DNA from: Rhizobium sp. TH2
Lineage (GTDB): Bacteria; Pseudomonadota; Alphaproteobacteria; Rhizobiales; Rhizobiaceae
Length of the DNA stretch: 64,000 bases
Direction: 5' to 3'
Assembly: GCF_024707525.1 (NCBI RefSeq)
Contig: NZ_CP062231.1
Span: forward strand, 4,901,501-4,965,500
The notes under the pieces: generated by a model
Told to the model about the DNA's origin: nothing
The model's database searches: none
Seen by the model: the letters and a program-made list of their open reading frames with translations, nothing else
Translations under genes and position numbers: made by a program
In this document: piece by piece, positions 1-8,316 of the stretch
Numbering within the stretch: position 1 is the first letter of the stretch
Layout of the letters: every line of letters begins with the position of its first letter

Positions 1-426
1 TTTTCCGGTGACGCCCTTGAGCGCCGCCTTCAATTCGGTTTCCTGCGCCGCGGTCAGCGCATGCGCGGTGGTCACGTCAGCCGAAATCTCGCCGCGATGA
101 CGCGCGTGGATCTCCCGGAACGCCTTGATCATGCCGGGTACGGCGAACAGGCGGCGGTTGGAGGCGGTGACCTTGATGAAGTTTGCGGCAAGACCCGTAA
201 CGCCGGCCTTGGCGAGAATGGCATCGACTGCCTTGAGCTGTTCGTCGGCCGAGAAGACCGGGCTCTTGATGAGCCGCTGCAGGTCGGTGGAGCCGTCGAT
301 CATGGCCTGGAAATTGTCGAGCGCGGTGGCCACTTCCTGAACCGCGCCTTCTTCGAGGGCGAGCGTGAAAAGTGATGAGGCGTAGCGCTCGGCCACGCCG
401 GAAACGGATTGCGATGAATCTGCCAC
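1..426 (-). CDS. atpH: ATP synthase F1 subunit delta (partial, C-terminus off the window)
   Basis: This is the delta subunit of F1Fo ATP synthase, part of the peripheral stalk that holds the F1 head to the membrane sector. The reading frame runs off the left edge; 142 codons are visible. The predicted N-terminus is short and polar (ADSSQSVSGVAERYA), followed by the typical SLFTLALE and NF..MI helices of the OSCP/delta family, then a segment with VTGLAANFIKV and IHARHRGEISADVTTAH, which are family hallmarks. The best start is a GTG at 426, giving a delta-like N-terminus of normal length. In rhizobia atpH commonly lies downstream of priA on the same strand, as here, with two unrelated genes in between. 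Identity is confident; the start is less certain. Confidence 0.9.
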   Translation of the reverse strand, partial: MADSSQSVSGVAERYASSLFTLALEEGAVQEVATALDNFQAMIDGSTDLQRLIKSPVFSADEQLKAVDAILAKAGVTGLAANFIKVTASNRRLFAVPGMIKAFREIHARHRGEISADVTTAHALTAAQETELKAALKGVTGK

Positions 427-695
427 TCGCTGAGTTTCCCTCATTCCCTGCGGTTTTCATTGCTGCGGCGCAACCGCAATCATTAAAACCTTGAAATTGT
501 TTTATTTTTTCGGGTCTTCACAGGCCTTTTGGCCCATATACCCCGAAAACTCGCAAGCCATCTAGCATAGGTGATTTTGACTCGCAACACAGGATATTAC
601 CGAATGTTACCGCTGTTGCGCATTTATTTGCCAATCCAGCAACCATATGATTCCCGGCGGAGAATATTATTCCCCGAAGGCGCCCGGAGGCACGA

Positions 696-1508
696 TCACA
701 TCGCGCTCGAAACATAGAGAATGACCACCACCGCTGCGGCAGCCTGGATGGCCAGCGCAATCACGCCGAACACGAGATTTCCACGGTTGAGCACCAGGGC
801 CACGATCCTTCCGACTACCGACAGGACCAGCGCCGCCGCAAAGCCGAAGCACAGCATCAGAAAGATGACGAAGCCGCTCTCCCAGAGCCCCGCTATCGCC
901 ATGCCGAACAGCCCCAGTCCCAGCAGGAACCCGCCGGTGGAGCGGATCGAGGCAATGCCACCCGGCCGTTCGGGCGTTACCCACAGCCCGGCCACGCTCA
1001 TGGCGATGCGCGGGGCAAACAGAACAAGGAAGCCGATCACGGCCGCCGCCGCAAAGGTAAAGAAGACAAACCGCGCCATGCCCTCGGTCGGGATGGCCAG
1101 TACCATCTCAGGCGTGATCACATCGAAGAAGAAGGTGAGCATGACGACGGCAAAGATCACTTGGACGATCAGCAGCAGGAAATTGAGCAGGCTCGCCGAT
1201 GTGTCCGACATCAGCGAGATAATGCGGGCAAAGGCCGCGACGCCGACCGCCACACCGAGCGCGGTCACCAGCACCGGCTGGTCGAAGAACATCAGCGCCG
1301 CCGCCGCAAATCCGCCGAGGAATCCGCCTGCCGCACGCACCTCGCCAATACCGCCCGGCCGCGTCTCGCGGCTCTCGAGCCCAAGCAGCCGGCCGCTCGT
1401 ACCGGGAAAGATCAGCATTGCGAGGCCAGCGATGATCAAGATAACAACGGCGAGAAACGCAGCCTGCGGCCACGGCTCGGACGGAAATGCCGGCAATGCG
1501 AGTTCCAT
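696..1508 (-). CDS. Multi-pass membrane protein, two DUF4345-like repeats
   Basis: This is a 270-residue integral membrane protein of unknown function. The sequence looks like two homologous halves, each with about four hydrophobic segments; the motif RPGGIGEVRAAGGFLGGF in the first half recurs as RPGGIASIRSTGGFLLGL in the second. That pattern is typical of the DUF4345 family, here as an internal duplication. The start at 1508 is preferred over an upstream in-frame start because GAGGGG lies five bases before this ATG. It is divergent from the GGDEF gene, with about 180 bases between them. No catalytic motif is visible. Confidence 0.72.
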   Translation of the reverse strand: MELALPAFPSEPWPQAAFLAVVILIIAGLAMLIFPGTSGRLLGLESRETRPGGIGEVRAAGGFLGGFAAAALMFFDQPVLVTALGVAVGVAAFARIISLMSDTSASLLNFLLLIVQVIFAVVMLTFFFDVITPEMVLAIPTEGMARFVFFTFAAAAVIGFLVLFAPRIAMSVAGLWVTPERPGGIASIRSTGGFLLGLGLFGMAIAGLWESGFVIFLMLCFGFAAALVLSVVGRIVALVLNRGNLVFGVIALAIQAAAAVVVILYVSSAM

Positions 1509-1691
1509 GGATCCCCTCAAATCCCCGTGGGTTTCCAGATCTATTGCACAGGCCGGAAAGCGAGGGAATGACGGTTTTAACCATTCCAATGAAATTCAGT
1601 GAATTTGGTTTGCGCTTATACCCTTTGGTTATGCCGTTTGGATAGATTGAAATCCCAATGCCGCCAGCCGATTGCCAATTCCAGGGCTTTG

Positions 1692-2996
1692 ATGACCATC
1701 CAGCGCAGCACAGCCGAATTGAAGGTGACCCCCGACGTCCACGAGCAGGGCGTCCGGTTGACATCGGAGCATGTCAGGTTCTGGATGAATTGCGTCGGCG
1801 TGCCGATGGTACTCGTTGCCGACGGAGAACTCCGCGCCCGCTCCGGCAACGCCGCCGCCGCCCAACTCTTCGGACACGATATCGACGATTTTGCCAGCCT
1901 GCCCCTGCACCGTCTCGTCGGACGCGAGGCCGAGACGCTGGTCAGCCGGGTCTGGAACCGATCGATCAACGGCTTTCCCAGTGAGCCATTCCTGCTTCGT
2001 GCCAGCATCGATGGCGCGGAGCGGCTGCTTGTCGTCCGGGTGAGCCGGCTGGATGTCGATGGTGAGCTTCTGCGGCTGTTCACCTTTGTCGAAGCGCCGC
2101 CCGCCGGGGCTGTGACGCTGGCCGGCTGGCAGGAAAACCTGCTGGGACTGTTGAACTGGATGCCCTTCGGCCTCGAAATCGCCGATCTCGACGACGACAT
2201 CCAGTTCGCCAATTCCGCCTGCCTGGATCTGTTCGGCTGGACGACGCGCGATCTCGCGACCCCGGAGGACTGGTGGCGGCTCGCCTATCCCGATCCCGAA
2301 TATCGCGCCTATGCGCGCGGCCGCTGGGAGACCGAGATCGCCGCGGCGCGCGCGGAAAATCGCGAAATGACGCCCTTCGACCTCGACATCACGCACAAGG
2401 ATGGCACGAAACGCACGATTCAGTTCCGTCACCGCACGATCGGCAAGTTCCACGTCAATATGTATCTCGATTTCACCCGCGAGCGCGCCTATGCCAGCGA
2501 GTTGAAGAAGCTCGCCGAGACCGACGAACTGACCGCGGCGCTGAACCGGCGCAGCTTCTTCGAACGAGCGTCGCGGACGCTTGCCAGTGGTGGCGCCGAG
2601 GGGCTCGCCCTCCTGATGATCGACATCGACCGGTTCAAACGGATCAACGACCGCTTCGGCCATGGTGCGGGCGACCAGGTGCTGCAATTGTTCGTGCAGC
2701 GCATCGGACGCTGCCTGCCGCCGTCATGCCTGCTCGCCCGCCTCGGCGGCGAGGAATTCGCCGTTCTCGTCGATAAAGACAACGACTGTGCCGCGATTGC
2801 CGAGAGTATAAGAGCATCGATCGCCGCGCATCCATTCGAAACGGCCGCTGGTTTCCTCTCGGTCACGACCAGCATCGGCATCGCAGCGCTCGAAAGCGCG
2901 GAAAGCATCGAAAGCGCGCTCTCGCGTGCCGACCGGGCGCTCTATCGTGCCAAGCAGTCGGGCCGCAACCGCGTCGTCCACGACAAACAGTCGTAA
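1692..2996 (+). CDS. PAS-domain diguanylate cyclase (GGDEF)
   Basis: This is a probable diguanylate cyclase that makes cyclic di-GMP from two GTP, regulating surface attachment and motility. The 434 residues show two PAS-like sensory segments (about 25-135 and 145-265) and a C-terminal GGDEF domain (about 278-432). The GGDEF domain opens with DELTAALNRR and carries the intact active-site motif GGEEF at 352-356. The usual RxxD inhibitory site just before it is absent (the stretch reads PPSCLLAR), so product inhibition through that site is not expected. There are no membrane segments, so it is cytoplasmic. The start at 1692 is chosen because the upstream in-frame sequence looks noncoding. It converges on priA, with 8 bases between the stops. 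Confidence 0.85.
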   Translation: MTIQRSTAELKVTPDVHEQGVRLTSEHVRFWMNCVGVPMVLVADGELRARSGNAAAAQLFGHDIDDFASLPLHRLVGREAETLVSRVWNRSINGFPSEPFLLRASIDGAERLLVVRVSRLDVDGELLRLFTFVEAPPAGAVTLAGWQENLLGLLNWMPFGLEIADLDDDIQFANSACLDLFGWTTRDLATPEDWWRLAYPDPEYRAYARGRWETEIAAARAENREMTPFDLDITHKDGTKRTIQFRHRTIGKFHVNMYLDFTRERAYASELKKLAETDELTAALNRRSFFERASRTLASGGAEGLALLMIDIDRFKRINDRFGHGAGDQVLQLFVQRIGRCLPPSCLLARLGGEEFAVLVDKDNDCAAIAESIRASIAAHPFETAAGFLSVTTSIGIAALESAESIESALSRADRALYRAKQSGRNRVVHDKQS

Positions 2997-3004
2997 ACTG
3001 CCTC

Positions 3005-5212
3005 CTAGAGAAAACTCTGCGGATCGATATCGAGCTGCACTTGAATGCCGCCGCGCTCCTTCGGGCCATTGCCGATCATCGTCCGCACGAAGGCCTGCAT
3101 ATCCGCCCCGCGCTTGCCATGTACCAGCAGCCGGAACCGGTGGCGGCCGCGCACCAGCGCCAGCGGCGCCTCGGCCGGGCCGAGCACTGATATGCCCGAC
3201 ACCTGCGGCGCCGCCTGCCGCAGTCCGCGTGCATGCCCCTCGGCATCGGCACGGCTGTCGGCCGAGACAATGATCGAGGCGAGCCGGCCGAAGGGCGGCA
3301 TCAGCGCCTTCTCGCGCTCCACGATCTCGCGTTCGTAGAAGGCTTCCGGATCACCCGATACGATCGCCTGCATCACCGGATGGGCAGGCTGATAGGTCTG
3401 GATCAACCCCCGGCTTTTCAGCCCGAACCGCCCGGCGCGGCCCGTGACCTGCGACAGCAGCTGGAATGTCCGCTCGGCGGCGCGCGGATCGCCATTGGCC
3501 AAGCCCAGATCGGCATCGACGATACCCACCAGTGTCATGTTGGGGAAATTGTGCCCCTTGGCGACCAGCTGCGTGCCGATGACGATATCGGCCTCGCCCT
3601 TGGCGATCGCCTCAAGCTCCAGCCTCAGCCGCTTGACACCCATCACGATATCCGACGACAGCACGATGATCCGCTGGTCGGGAAAATGCTTCTCGACCTC
3701 CTCTGCGATCCGCTCCACGCCCGGCCCGCAGGACGCGAGATGATCGAGCGTGCCGCATTCCGGGCACGCATCCGGGGACTTTTCCTGATGGCCGCAATGA
3801 TGGCACTGAAGCTGTCCACGGAATCGATGCTCCACCAGCCAGGCCGAACAATTCGGGCACTGGAAGCGATGACCGCAGACCCGGCAAAGCGTCAGCGGCG
3901 CATAGCCGCGGCGGTTGAGAAACAGCAGCGCCTGCTCGCCGCGCTCCACGGTCTGCGCGATCCCCTTGATCATCACAGGCGACAGGAAGCCGCCGCGCGC
4001 GGGCGGAAAGCGCCGCATGTCAACGAGATGCAGGTCCGGCATCGTCGCGCCACCGAACCGGCTTGCGAGATGCAGATAGGTATAACGGCCCTGATCGGCA
4101 TTGACCCGGCTTTCGACGGATGGCGTCGCCGATACCAATACGACCGGAAAATCGCTGATCCGGCCGCGCACCACGGCCATGTCGCGCGCATTATAGAAGA
4201 CGCGGTCTTCCTGTTTGTAGGCGGGATCGTGCTCTTCATCGACGATGACAAGTCCGAGATCCTCGAACGGCAGGAACAGCGCCGAGCGCGCCCCGGCGAC
4301 AACCCGAACCTGACCCTCGGCAGCCTGCCGCCAGACCTTCTCGCGCATCCGCGGCGAAAGGTCGGAATGCCATTCCGCCGGCTTGGCGCCGAAGCGATCC
4401 TGGAAGCGTTCGAGAAAGGCCGGCGTCAGCGCGATTTCTGGCAGCAGGATCAGCACCTGCCTGCCCTGCCGCAGCGTCTCGGCGATCGCCTCGAAATAGA
4501 CTTCCGTCTTTCCCGAACCCGTGACGCCATCGATCAGCGAGACGCCGAAGCCGCCTTTCTTCACCGCCGAAATCAGTTCATCCGCAGCAGCCTGCTGGTC
4601 GCTCTCGAGCGCCGGCGCCGCATAATCCGGATCGGGCGGCGCGGTGACCGGTGGTGGCGACATGAACACCGTCTCGAACACGCCTTGCGCGATCAGTCCA
4701 TCCACGACCGATACGGAGACGCCGGCCGCATGGGCCAGCCCCAGCCGCGTCCAGACCGGCACCTCCTCGGCGAGCGCCAGCACCCGTGTCCGGGCAGGCG
4801 TCAGCCGTTCGGGCCGCATGTCCGTCAGCCTCAGGCCTTCGACCATCGGCTCCGGATCGAAGGCGGCGGGCGCGCGCAGCGCCATACGCGCCACCAGCCC
4901 CGGCGGCGAGAGCGTGTAGGACGCCATCCAGTCGAGAAACGTCCGCATGTCGGCGCCCAGCGGCGGGCATTCGAAGGCCGCCGTGATCGATTTCAGCTTC
5001 TTCGGATCGACAGCGTCACCAGCCTCCTCATTCCAAACCACGCCGAAAACCTGACGCGGTCCAAGCGGCACCTGAACGATCGCGCCAGGCTCGACATGCA
5101 TGCCCTCCGGCACCATATAGGTATAGGGCTTGGGCACCGGCAGCGGCACCATCACAGGCACCGCGCGCGGCCGTTCCGGCGTCCCGAACAGATCGAACGA
5201 ATCTTTTCCCAT
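3005..5212 (-). CDS. priA: Primosomal protein N' (replication restart helicase)
   Basis: PriA is a superfamily 2 DNA helicase that recognises stalled forks and reloads the replisome. The 735-residue product has an N-terminal DNA-binding domain, Walker A (GVTGSGKTEVY, about 229-239), the DEEH box at 325-328, and eight cysteines in CxxC pairs at about 443/446, 452/455, 470/473 and 483/486, which bind two zinc ions in PriA. The length is normal. The open frame continues about 220 codons upstream, but that part lies opposite the transaldolase gene and has no PriA homology. The ATG at 5212 (MGKDSFDLFG) gives the usual N-terminus. It is divergent from the transaldolase gene. Confidence 0.96.
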   Translation of the reverse strand: MGKDSFDLFGTPERPRAVPVMVPLPVPKPYTYMVPEGMHVEPGAIVQVPLGPRQVFGVVWNEEAGDAVDPKKLKSITAAFECPPLGADMRTFLDWMASYTLSPPGLVARMALRAPAAFDPEPMVEGLRLTDMRPERLTPARTRVLALAEEVPVWTRLGLAHAAGVSVSVVDGLIAQGVFETVFMSPPPVTAPPDPDYAAPALESDQQAAADELISAVKKGGFGVSLIDGVTGSGKTEVYFEAIAETLRQGRQVLILLPEIALTPAFLERFQDRFGAKPAEWHSDLSPRMREKVWRQAAEGQVRVVAGARSALFLPFEDLGLVIVDEEHDPAYKQEDRVFYNARDMAVVRGRISDFPVVLVSATPSVESRVNADQGRYTYLHLASRFGGATMPDLHLVDMRRFPPARGGFLSPVMIKGIAQTVERGEQALLFLNRRGYAPLTLCRVCGHRFQCPNCSAWLVEHRFRGQLQCHHCGHQEKSPDACPECGTLDHLASCGPGVERIAEEVEKHFPDQRIIVLSSDIVMGVKRLRLELEAIAKGEADIVIGTQLVAKGHNFPNMTLVGIVDADLGLANGDPRAAERTFQLLSQVTGRAGRFGLKSRGLIQTYQPAHPVMQAIVSGDPEAFYEREIVEREKALMPPFGRLASIIVSADSRADAEGHARGLRQAAPQVSGISVLGPAEAPLALVRGRHRFRLLVHGKRGADMQAFVRTMIGNGPKERGGIQVQLDIDPQSFL

Positions 5213-5299
5213 GGGCCATGAGTAGCACTTGCTTTTGGCTGGGGAAAACCGCAAAGAGAACAAAAAGTGGACTCTGCGATTGATAGGGAGTGAATGGAC

Positions 5300-5953
5300 A
5301 TGAAATTCTTCGTCGATACAGCCGAAATCAAGGAAATCAAGGAACTCAACGACTTGGGGATGCTGGACGGCGTCACGACCAATCCGTCGCTGATCCTGAA
5401 GTCGGGCCGCAATATCGCTGAAGTCACCAAGGAAATCTGCGACATCGTCGAGGGTCCGGTTTCGGCGGAAGTGACCGCCACCGAATATTCCGAGATCATG
5501 AAGGAAGCGGCGGTGCTTTCGAAGATCGCACCGAACATCTGCATCAAGGTGCCGCTCACCTTCGACGGCCTCAAGGCCTGCAAGGCTTTGTCGTCCGAAG
5601 GCCACAAGACCAATGTCACGCTCTGCTTCTCGGCCGTCCAGGCACTGCTCGCCGCCAAGGCCGGCGCGACCTTCATCTCGCCTTTCGTCGGACGCCTCGA
5701 TGACATCGGCATCGACGGTATGGACCTGATCCGCGAAATCCGCCAGATCTACGACAATTACGGCTACGAGACCGAAATCCTCGCAGCTTCGATCCGCACC
5801 ATCAATCACGTCCGCGATGCCGCCCTGATCGGCGCCGACGTCGTGACCGTGCCGCCGGCGACGCTGAAGGCACTGGTCAAGCACCCGCTGACCGACAAGG
5901 GCCTCGAAACCTTCCTCGCCGACTGGGCCAAGACCGGCCAGAAGATCGGCTGA
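5300..5953 (+). CDS. tal: Transaldolase / fructose-6-phosphate aldolase family (TalC type)
   Basis: This is a small transaldolase of the pentose phosphate pathway; it transfers a dihydroxyacetone unit between sugar phosphates, or in FSA-type members splits fructose 6-phosphate. The 217-residue length is typical of this subfamily. [10 protein letters not shown] is the standard N-terminus, TTNPSLI is the family signature, and K83 in CIKVPLT is the Schiff-base lysine. AGGGAG lies 9 bases before the ATG at 5300; an ATG two codons earlier is too close to it. Transaldolase versus FSA activity cannot be decided from sequence. A strong terminator follows. Confidence 0.92.
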   Translation: MKFFVDTAEIKEIKELNDLGMLDGVTTNPSLILKSGRNIAEVTKEICDIVEGPVSAEVTATEYSEIMKEAAVLSKIAPNICIKVPLTFDGLKACKALSSEGHKTNVTLCFSAVQALLAAKAGATFISPFVGRLDDIGIDGMDLIREIRQIYDNYGYETEILAASIRTINHVRDAALIGADVVTVPPATLKALVKHPLTDKGLETFLADWAKTGQKIG

Positions 5954-5980
5954 TCCAAGACTTCAAGTTCGATGATTTTC

Positions 5981-6010
5981 TAAGCCCGGCCATCGCCGGG
6001 CTTTTTCTTT
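5981..6010 (+). terminator. Rho-independent terminator of the transaldolase gene
   Basis: A perfect stem AAGCCCGGC / GCCGGGCTT with a four-base loop is followed by a run of T, 28 bases after the transaldolase stop codon. Confidence 0.9.
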
Positions 6011-6162
6011 GCGCTGAATTTGCAGCGCCTGTTCCCACGGAAACAGCGGCGAGCATGGGGATGTGGGAAAACATCATCAACGGATGAGAGAGATCATCCA
6101 CAAAGAAACGAAGAAGACTGCACCAGCACTTCAACCCAATACGAACCCCTGAGGACAAACCC

Positions 6163-6399
6163 ATGAAAAAGTTCATCATCGCAGCCTCCGCCGCCCTCGT
6201 CGCCACCGTCTCGTTTGCCGCCACCGCCGAAGCCGGCTGGAAGCATCGCCATCATCACCATGGCTGGAAGCGCCATCATTGGGGCGTGGTCGTCATCTCC
6301 CCCCGATACGATTATGACGACTATTGCTTCGTCAAGAAGATCAAGCGCTACGACGATTGGGGCAATGTCTACATCAAGAAGGTCCGCATCTGCGATTGA
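6163..6399 (+). CDS. Small secreted His/Tyr/Lys-rich protein, copy A
   Basis: This 78-residue protein of unknown function has an N-terminal Sec signal peptide (MKKFIIAASAALVATVSFAATAEA), leaving a mature part of about 54 residues. That part begins with a basic His-rich stretch (GWKHRHHHHGWKRHHWG) and continues with PRYDYDDYCFVKKIKRYDDWGNVYIKKVRICD. Two cysteines could form a disulphide in the periplasm. The His cluster could bind metal, but this is only suggested by composition. The RBS is AGGA in CTGAGGACAAACCC. A second copy, 95% identical over the visible part, lies inverted at the right edge of the window. The downstream 190 bases are also conserved between copies and form the candidate small RNA. 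Confidence 0.8.
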   Translation: MKKFIIAASAALVATVSFAATAEAGWKHRHHHHGWKRHHWGVVVISPRYDYDDYCFVKKIKRYDDWGNVYIKKVRICD

Positions 6400-6436
6400 T
6401 CGTCCGGCCTGATCGCCAAACCTGATCGACTGACCA

Positions 6437-6590
6437 GTGCCTGAGGTTCTCCTCCCGCCCAGGCACCGCAACCCAAGGGCCGCCCGACCCCCTGCAACAA
6501 GGCGGCCCGAAGTCGGACGATCAAGACGTGACCACTGATCCCCTCCCTACGCCAAGCCCGGTGTCCTCCAGCACCGGGTTTGTCGTTTTA
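6437..6590 (+). ncRNA. Candidate Hfq-type small RNA with anti-Shine-Dalgarno loops, copy A
   Basis: The region after the small secreted gene folds into three local hairpins. Hairpin 1 is GTGCCTG/CAGGCAC (6437-6466) with a 16-base loop containing CTCCTCCC. Hairpin 2 is GGGCCGCC/GGCGGCCC (6477-6508) with a loop containing GACCCCC. Hairpin 3 is the terminator CCCGGTG/CACCGGG (6557-6578) with loop TCCTCCAG, then TTTGTCGTTTT. CCCCTCCC lies single-stranded before hairpin 3. Anti-Shine-Dalgarno loops of this kind define alphaproteobacterial sRNA families such as alpha-r14/NfeR1 and the 'cuckoo' RNAs; membership here is inferred. I found no convincing promoter of its own, so it may be processed from the 3' UTR. 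The terminator also faces the end of the convergent permease gene. Confidence 0.62.
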
Positions 6591-7412
6591 TCGCCCCGGC
6601 TGCGCCTCGCGCATGCGCCGTTCGATCTGCCTGAGCACCAGCGACAGGCCGATGGTGACGACGAGGTAGATGTAGGCGACGATCGAATAGGTCTCGAAGA
6701 AACGGAAGGAGCCGGCGGCATAGACCTTGGCCATCTGGGTGATGTCGGCGACGCCGAGCACCGAGACCAACGACGAATCCTTGACCATCGCCACGAAATC
6801 ATTGGAGAGCGGCGGGAAGATCACCTTCAGCGCCTGCGGAAAGACGATGAAACGGAAGCGCTGGAAGCGTGAGAGACCAAGCGCCTTGGATGCCTCGATC
6901 TGACCTTTATCCACCGACTGGATGCCGGCGCGAAAAATCTCGGCGATGAAGGCGGAATAGGCGATGGTCAGCGCGATGATCGCTCGCCACATCAGCGACA
7001 CTTCACGCACCAGAAGCGGTTCCACAAGGCCGGCATTGACCAGCGGCGAGATCAAAAAATTCCATGCCTGGACGAAGCCCGGCGCCCCGACGAAGGCAAT
7101 GTAGAAGAGCAGCACCAGCACCGGAATGCCTCGGATCAGCTCGATATAGAAGCGTGAGAACTGCCTGAGCGCCTTAAGGTCGGATAGGCCGAGCAGCGCG
7201 ATGGCGAGGCCGACGCAGGTTGCCAGCGTGAACGCGATCAACGTCACCAGCACTGTGATGCCGAGGCCTTTGGACACCGTCACGAAAACCTGGGTGTAGA
7301 GATCGCTGACGACGACGGCGACGCCGATCGCGGCACCCAGAACAACAAGGGCAACAAGCCAATAAGGAAAGTCGCCCTCTCCGGAATTCGGCGTTGGATT
7401 GGGAGCCGCCAT
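6588..7412 (-). CDS. Polar amino-acid ABC transporter permease (HisMQ type)
   Basis: This is an inner-membrane permease of the His/Glu/Gln/Arg uptake family (274 residues). It shows a first membrane segment near the N-terminus (WLVALVVLGAAIGVAVVV), then the conserved domain starting GLGITVLVTLIAFTLA, the RGIPVLVLLFYIAF motif, and the ATPase-contact EAA loop (IEASKALGLSRFQRFRFIVFPQALK). It lies 16 bases after the binding-protein gene and is probably cotranscribed with it. No ATPase gene is adjacent on either side, so the transporter must use an ATPase encoded elsewhere. Confidence 0.9.
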   Translation of the reverse strand: MAAPNPTPNSGEGDFPYWLVALVVLGAAIGVAVVVSDLYTQVFVTVSKGLGITVLVTLIAFTLATCVGLAIALLGLSDLKALRQFSRFYIELIRGIPVLVLLFYIAFVGAPGFVQAWNFLISPLVNAGLVEPLLVREVSLMWRAIIALTIAYSAFIAEIFRAGIQSVDKGQIEASKALGLSRFQRFRFIVFPQALKVIFPPLSNDFVAMVKDSSLVSVLGVADITQMAKVYAAGSFRFFETYSIVAYIYLVVTIGLSLVLRQIERRMREAQPGR

Positions 7413-7428
7413 ATGGACGGCGGCCCGG

Positions 7429-8226
7429 CTATTGACCCATCTTGTAGTCGAGGAACCACTTCTTGTTCAGCGCGTCGATCGTGCCATCCGCCTTCAGCGC
7501 GGCGATGGCCGCATTGACGGGAGCCACGAGATCCGAGCCCTTGGGGAAGATGAAGCCGAAATCCTCGGTGCCGAGTGGCCCGCCGGTCAGCTTCAGCGCG
7601 CCGCCCGAGGCATCGACATAGCCCTTGCCGGCGGTGCCGTCGGTCAGCACGACATCGACGTCGCCGGCCTTGAGCGCCTGTACCGTCGCACCGAATGTCT
7701 CGAACAGCTTGATGCGGGGGTTCTGCTCATTGCCGTCGAGCACGCTGTAGACGGCGGTGTAGAACGGTGTCGTGCCGGGCTGGGCACCGACCAGGCCGTC
7801 ATTCAGCGTCTTGAAACCAGCGGCGTCGGTGAAGCGCTTCTCGTCGGCGCGGACCAGCATGAACTGTTCGGAGCGCATATAGGGATCGGAGAAATCGACC
7901 TTCGCCTTGCGCTCGTCGTTGATGGTGATGCCGGTCATGCCCATGTTGTACTGGTTGTCGGAGACGGCCTGGATCATCGCGTCCCAGGACGTGTTCTGGT
8001 ATTCGACCTTGAAATTCAAACGCTTGGCGATCTCGTTCACCGCGTCATATTCCCAGCCGATCTGCTTGCTGGTCTTGGGGTCGATGAACTGCAGCGGCGG
8101 ATAGGCATTTTCGGTCACGACGACGACCTTCTTGCCGCCGAGATCCGGCAGACCAGCCGCATGGGCTGCAAGCGGCATGAGGGCGGCAACGGTAAGACCG
8201 ATCAGGAACTGGCGGCGCGAGGTCAT
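7429..8226 (-). CDS. Amino-acid ABC transporter periplasmic binding protein
   Basis: This is a family 3 solute-binding protein, 265 residues, for the permease just downstream. The N-terminus MTSRRQFLIGLTVAALMPLAAHA carries a twin-arginine-like start (SRRQFL) and a cleavable signal. The mature protein shows VVTENAYPPLQFID, the WEYDAVNEIAKRLN segment and GMTGITINDERKAKVDFSDPYM, all typical of this family. The substrate is probably a polar or charged amino acid but cannot be fixed from sequence. The start at 8226 has CCGGAG upstream; the longer frame before it is not protein-like. Confidence 0.9.
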   Translation of the reverse strand: MTSRRQFLIGLTVAALMPLAAHAAGLPDLGGKKVVVVTENAYPPLQFIDPKTSKQIGWEYDAVNEIAKRLNFKVEYQNTSWDAMIQAVSDNQYNMGMTGITINDERKAKVDFSDPYMRSEQFMLVRADEKRFTDAAGFKTLNDGLVGAQPGTTPFYTAVYSVLDGNEQNPRIKLFETFGATVQALKAGDVDVVLTDGTAGKGYVDASGGALKLTGGPLGTEDFGFIFPKGSDLVAPVNAAIAALKADGTIDALNKKWFLDYKMGQ

Positions 8227-8316
8227 TGGTGTGGCTCCGGTAAAATTGTGGCGGCAGGAATTCACATGAAAATCCGGCTCTTGGCAAGTGCCCAAGTCAT
8301 CAGACGCGTCAAGTGA

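Noticed and set aside
5213..5884. N-terminal extension of the priA reading frame by about 220 codons
   Set aside because: It lies opposite the transaldolase gene, has no PriA homology, and the ATG at 5212 gives the standard length.
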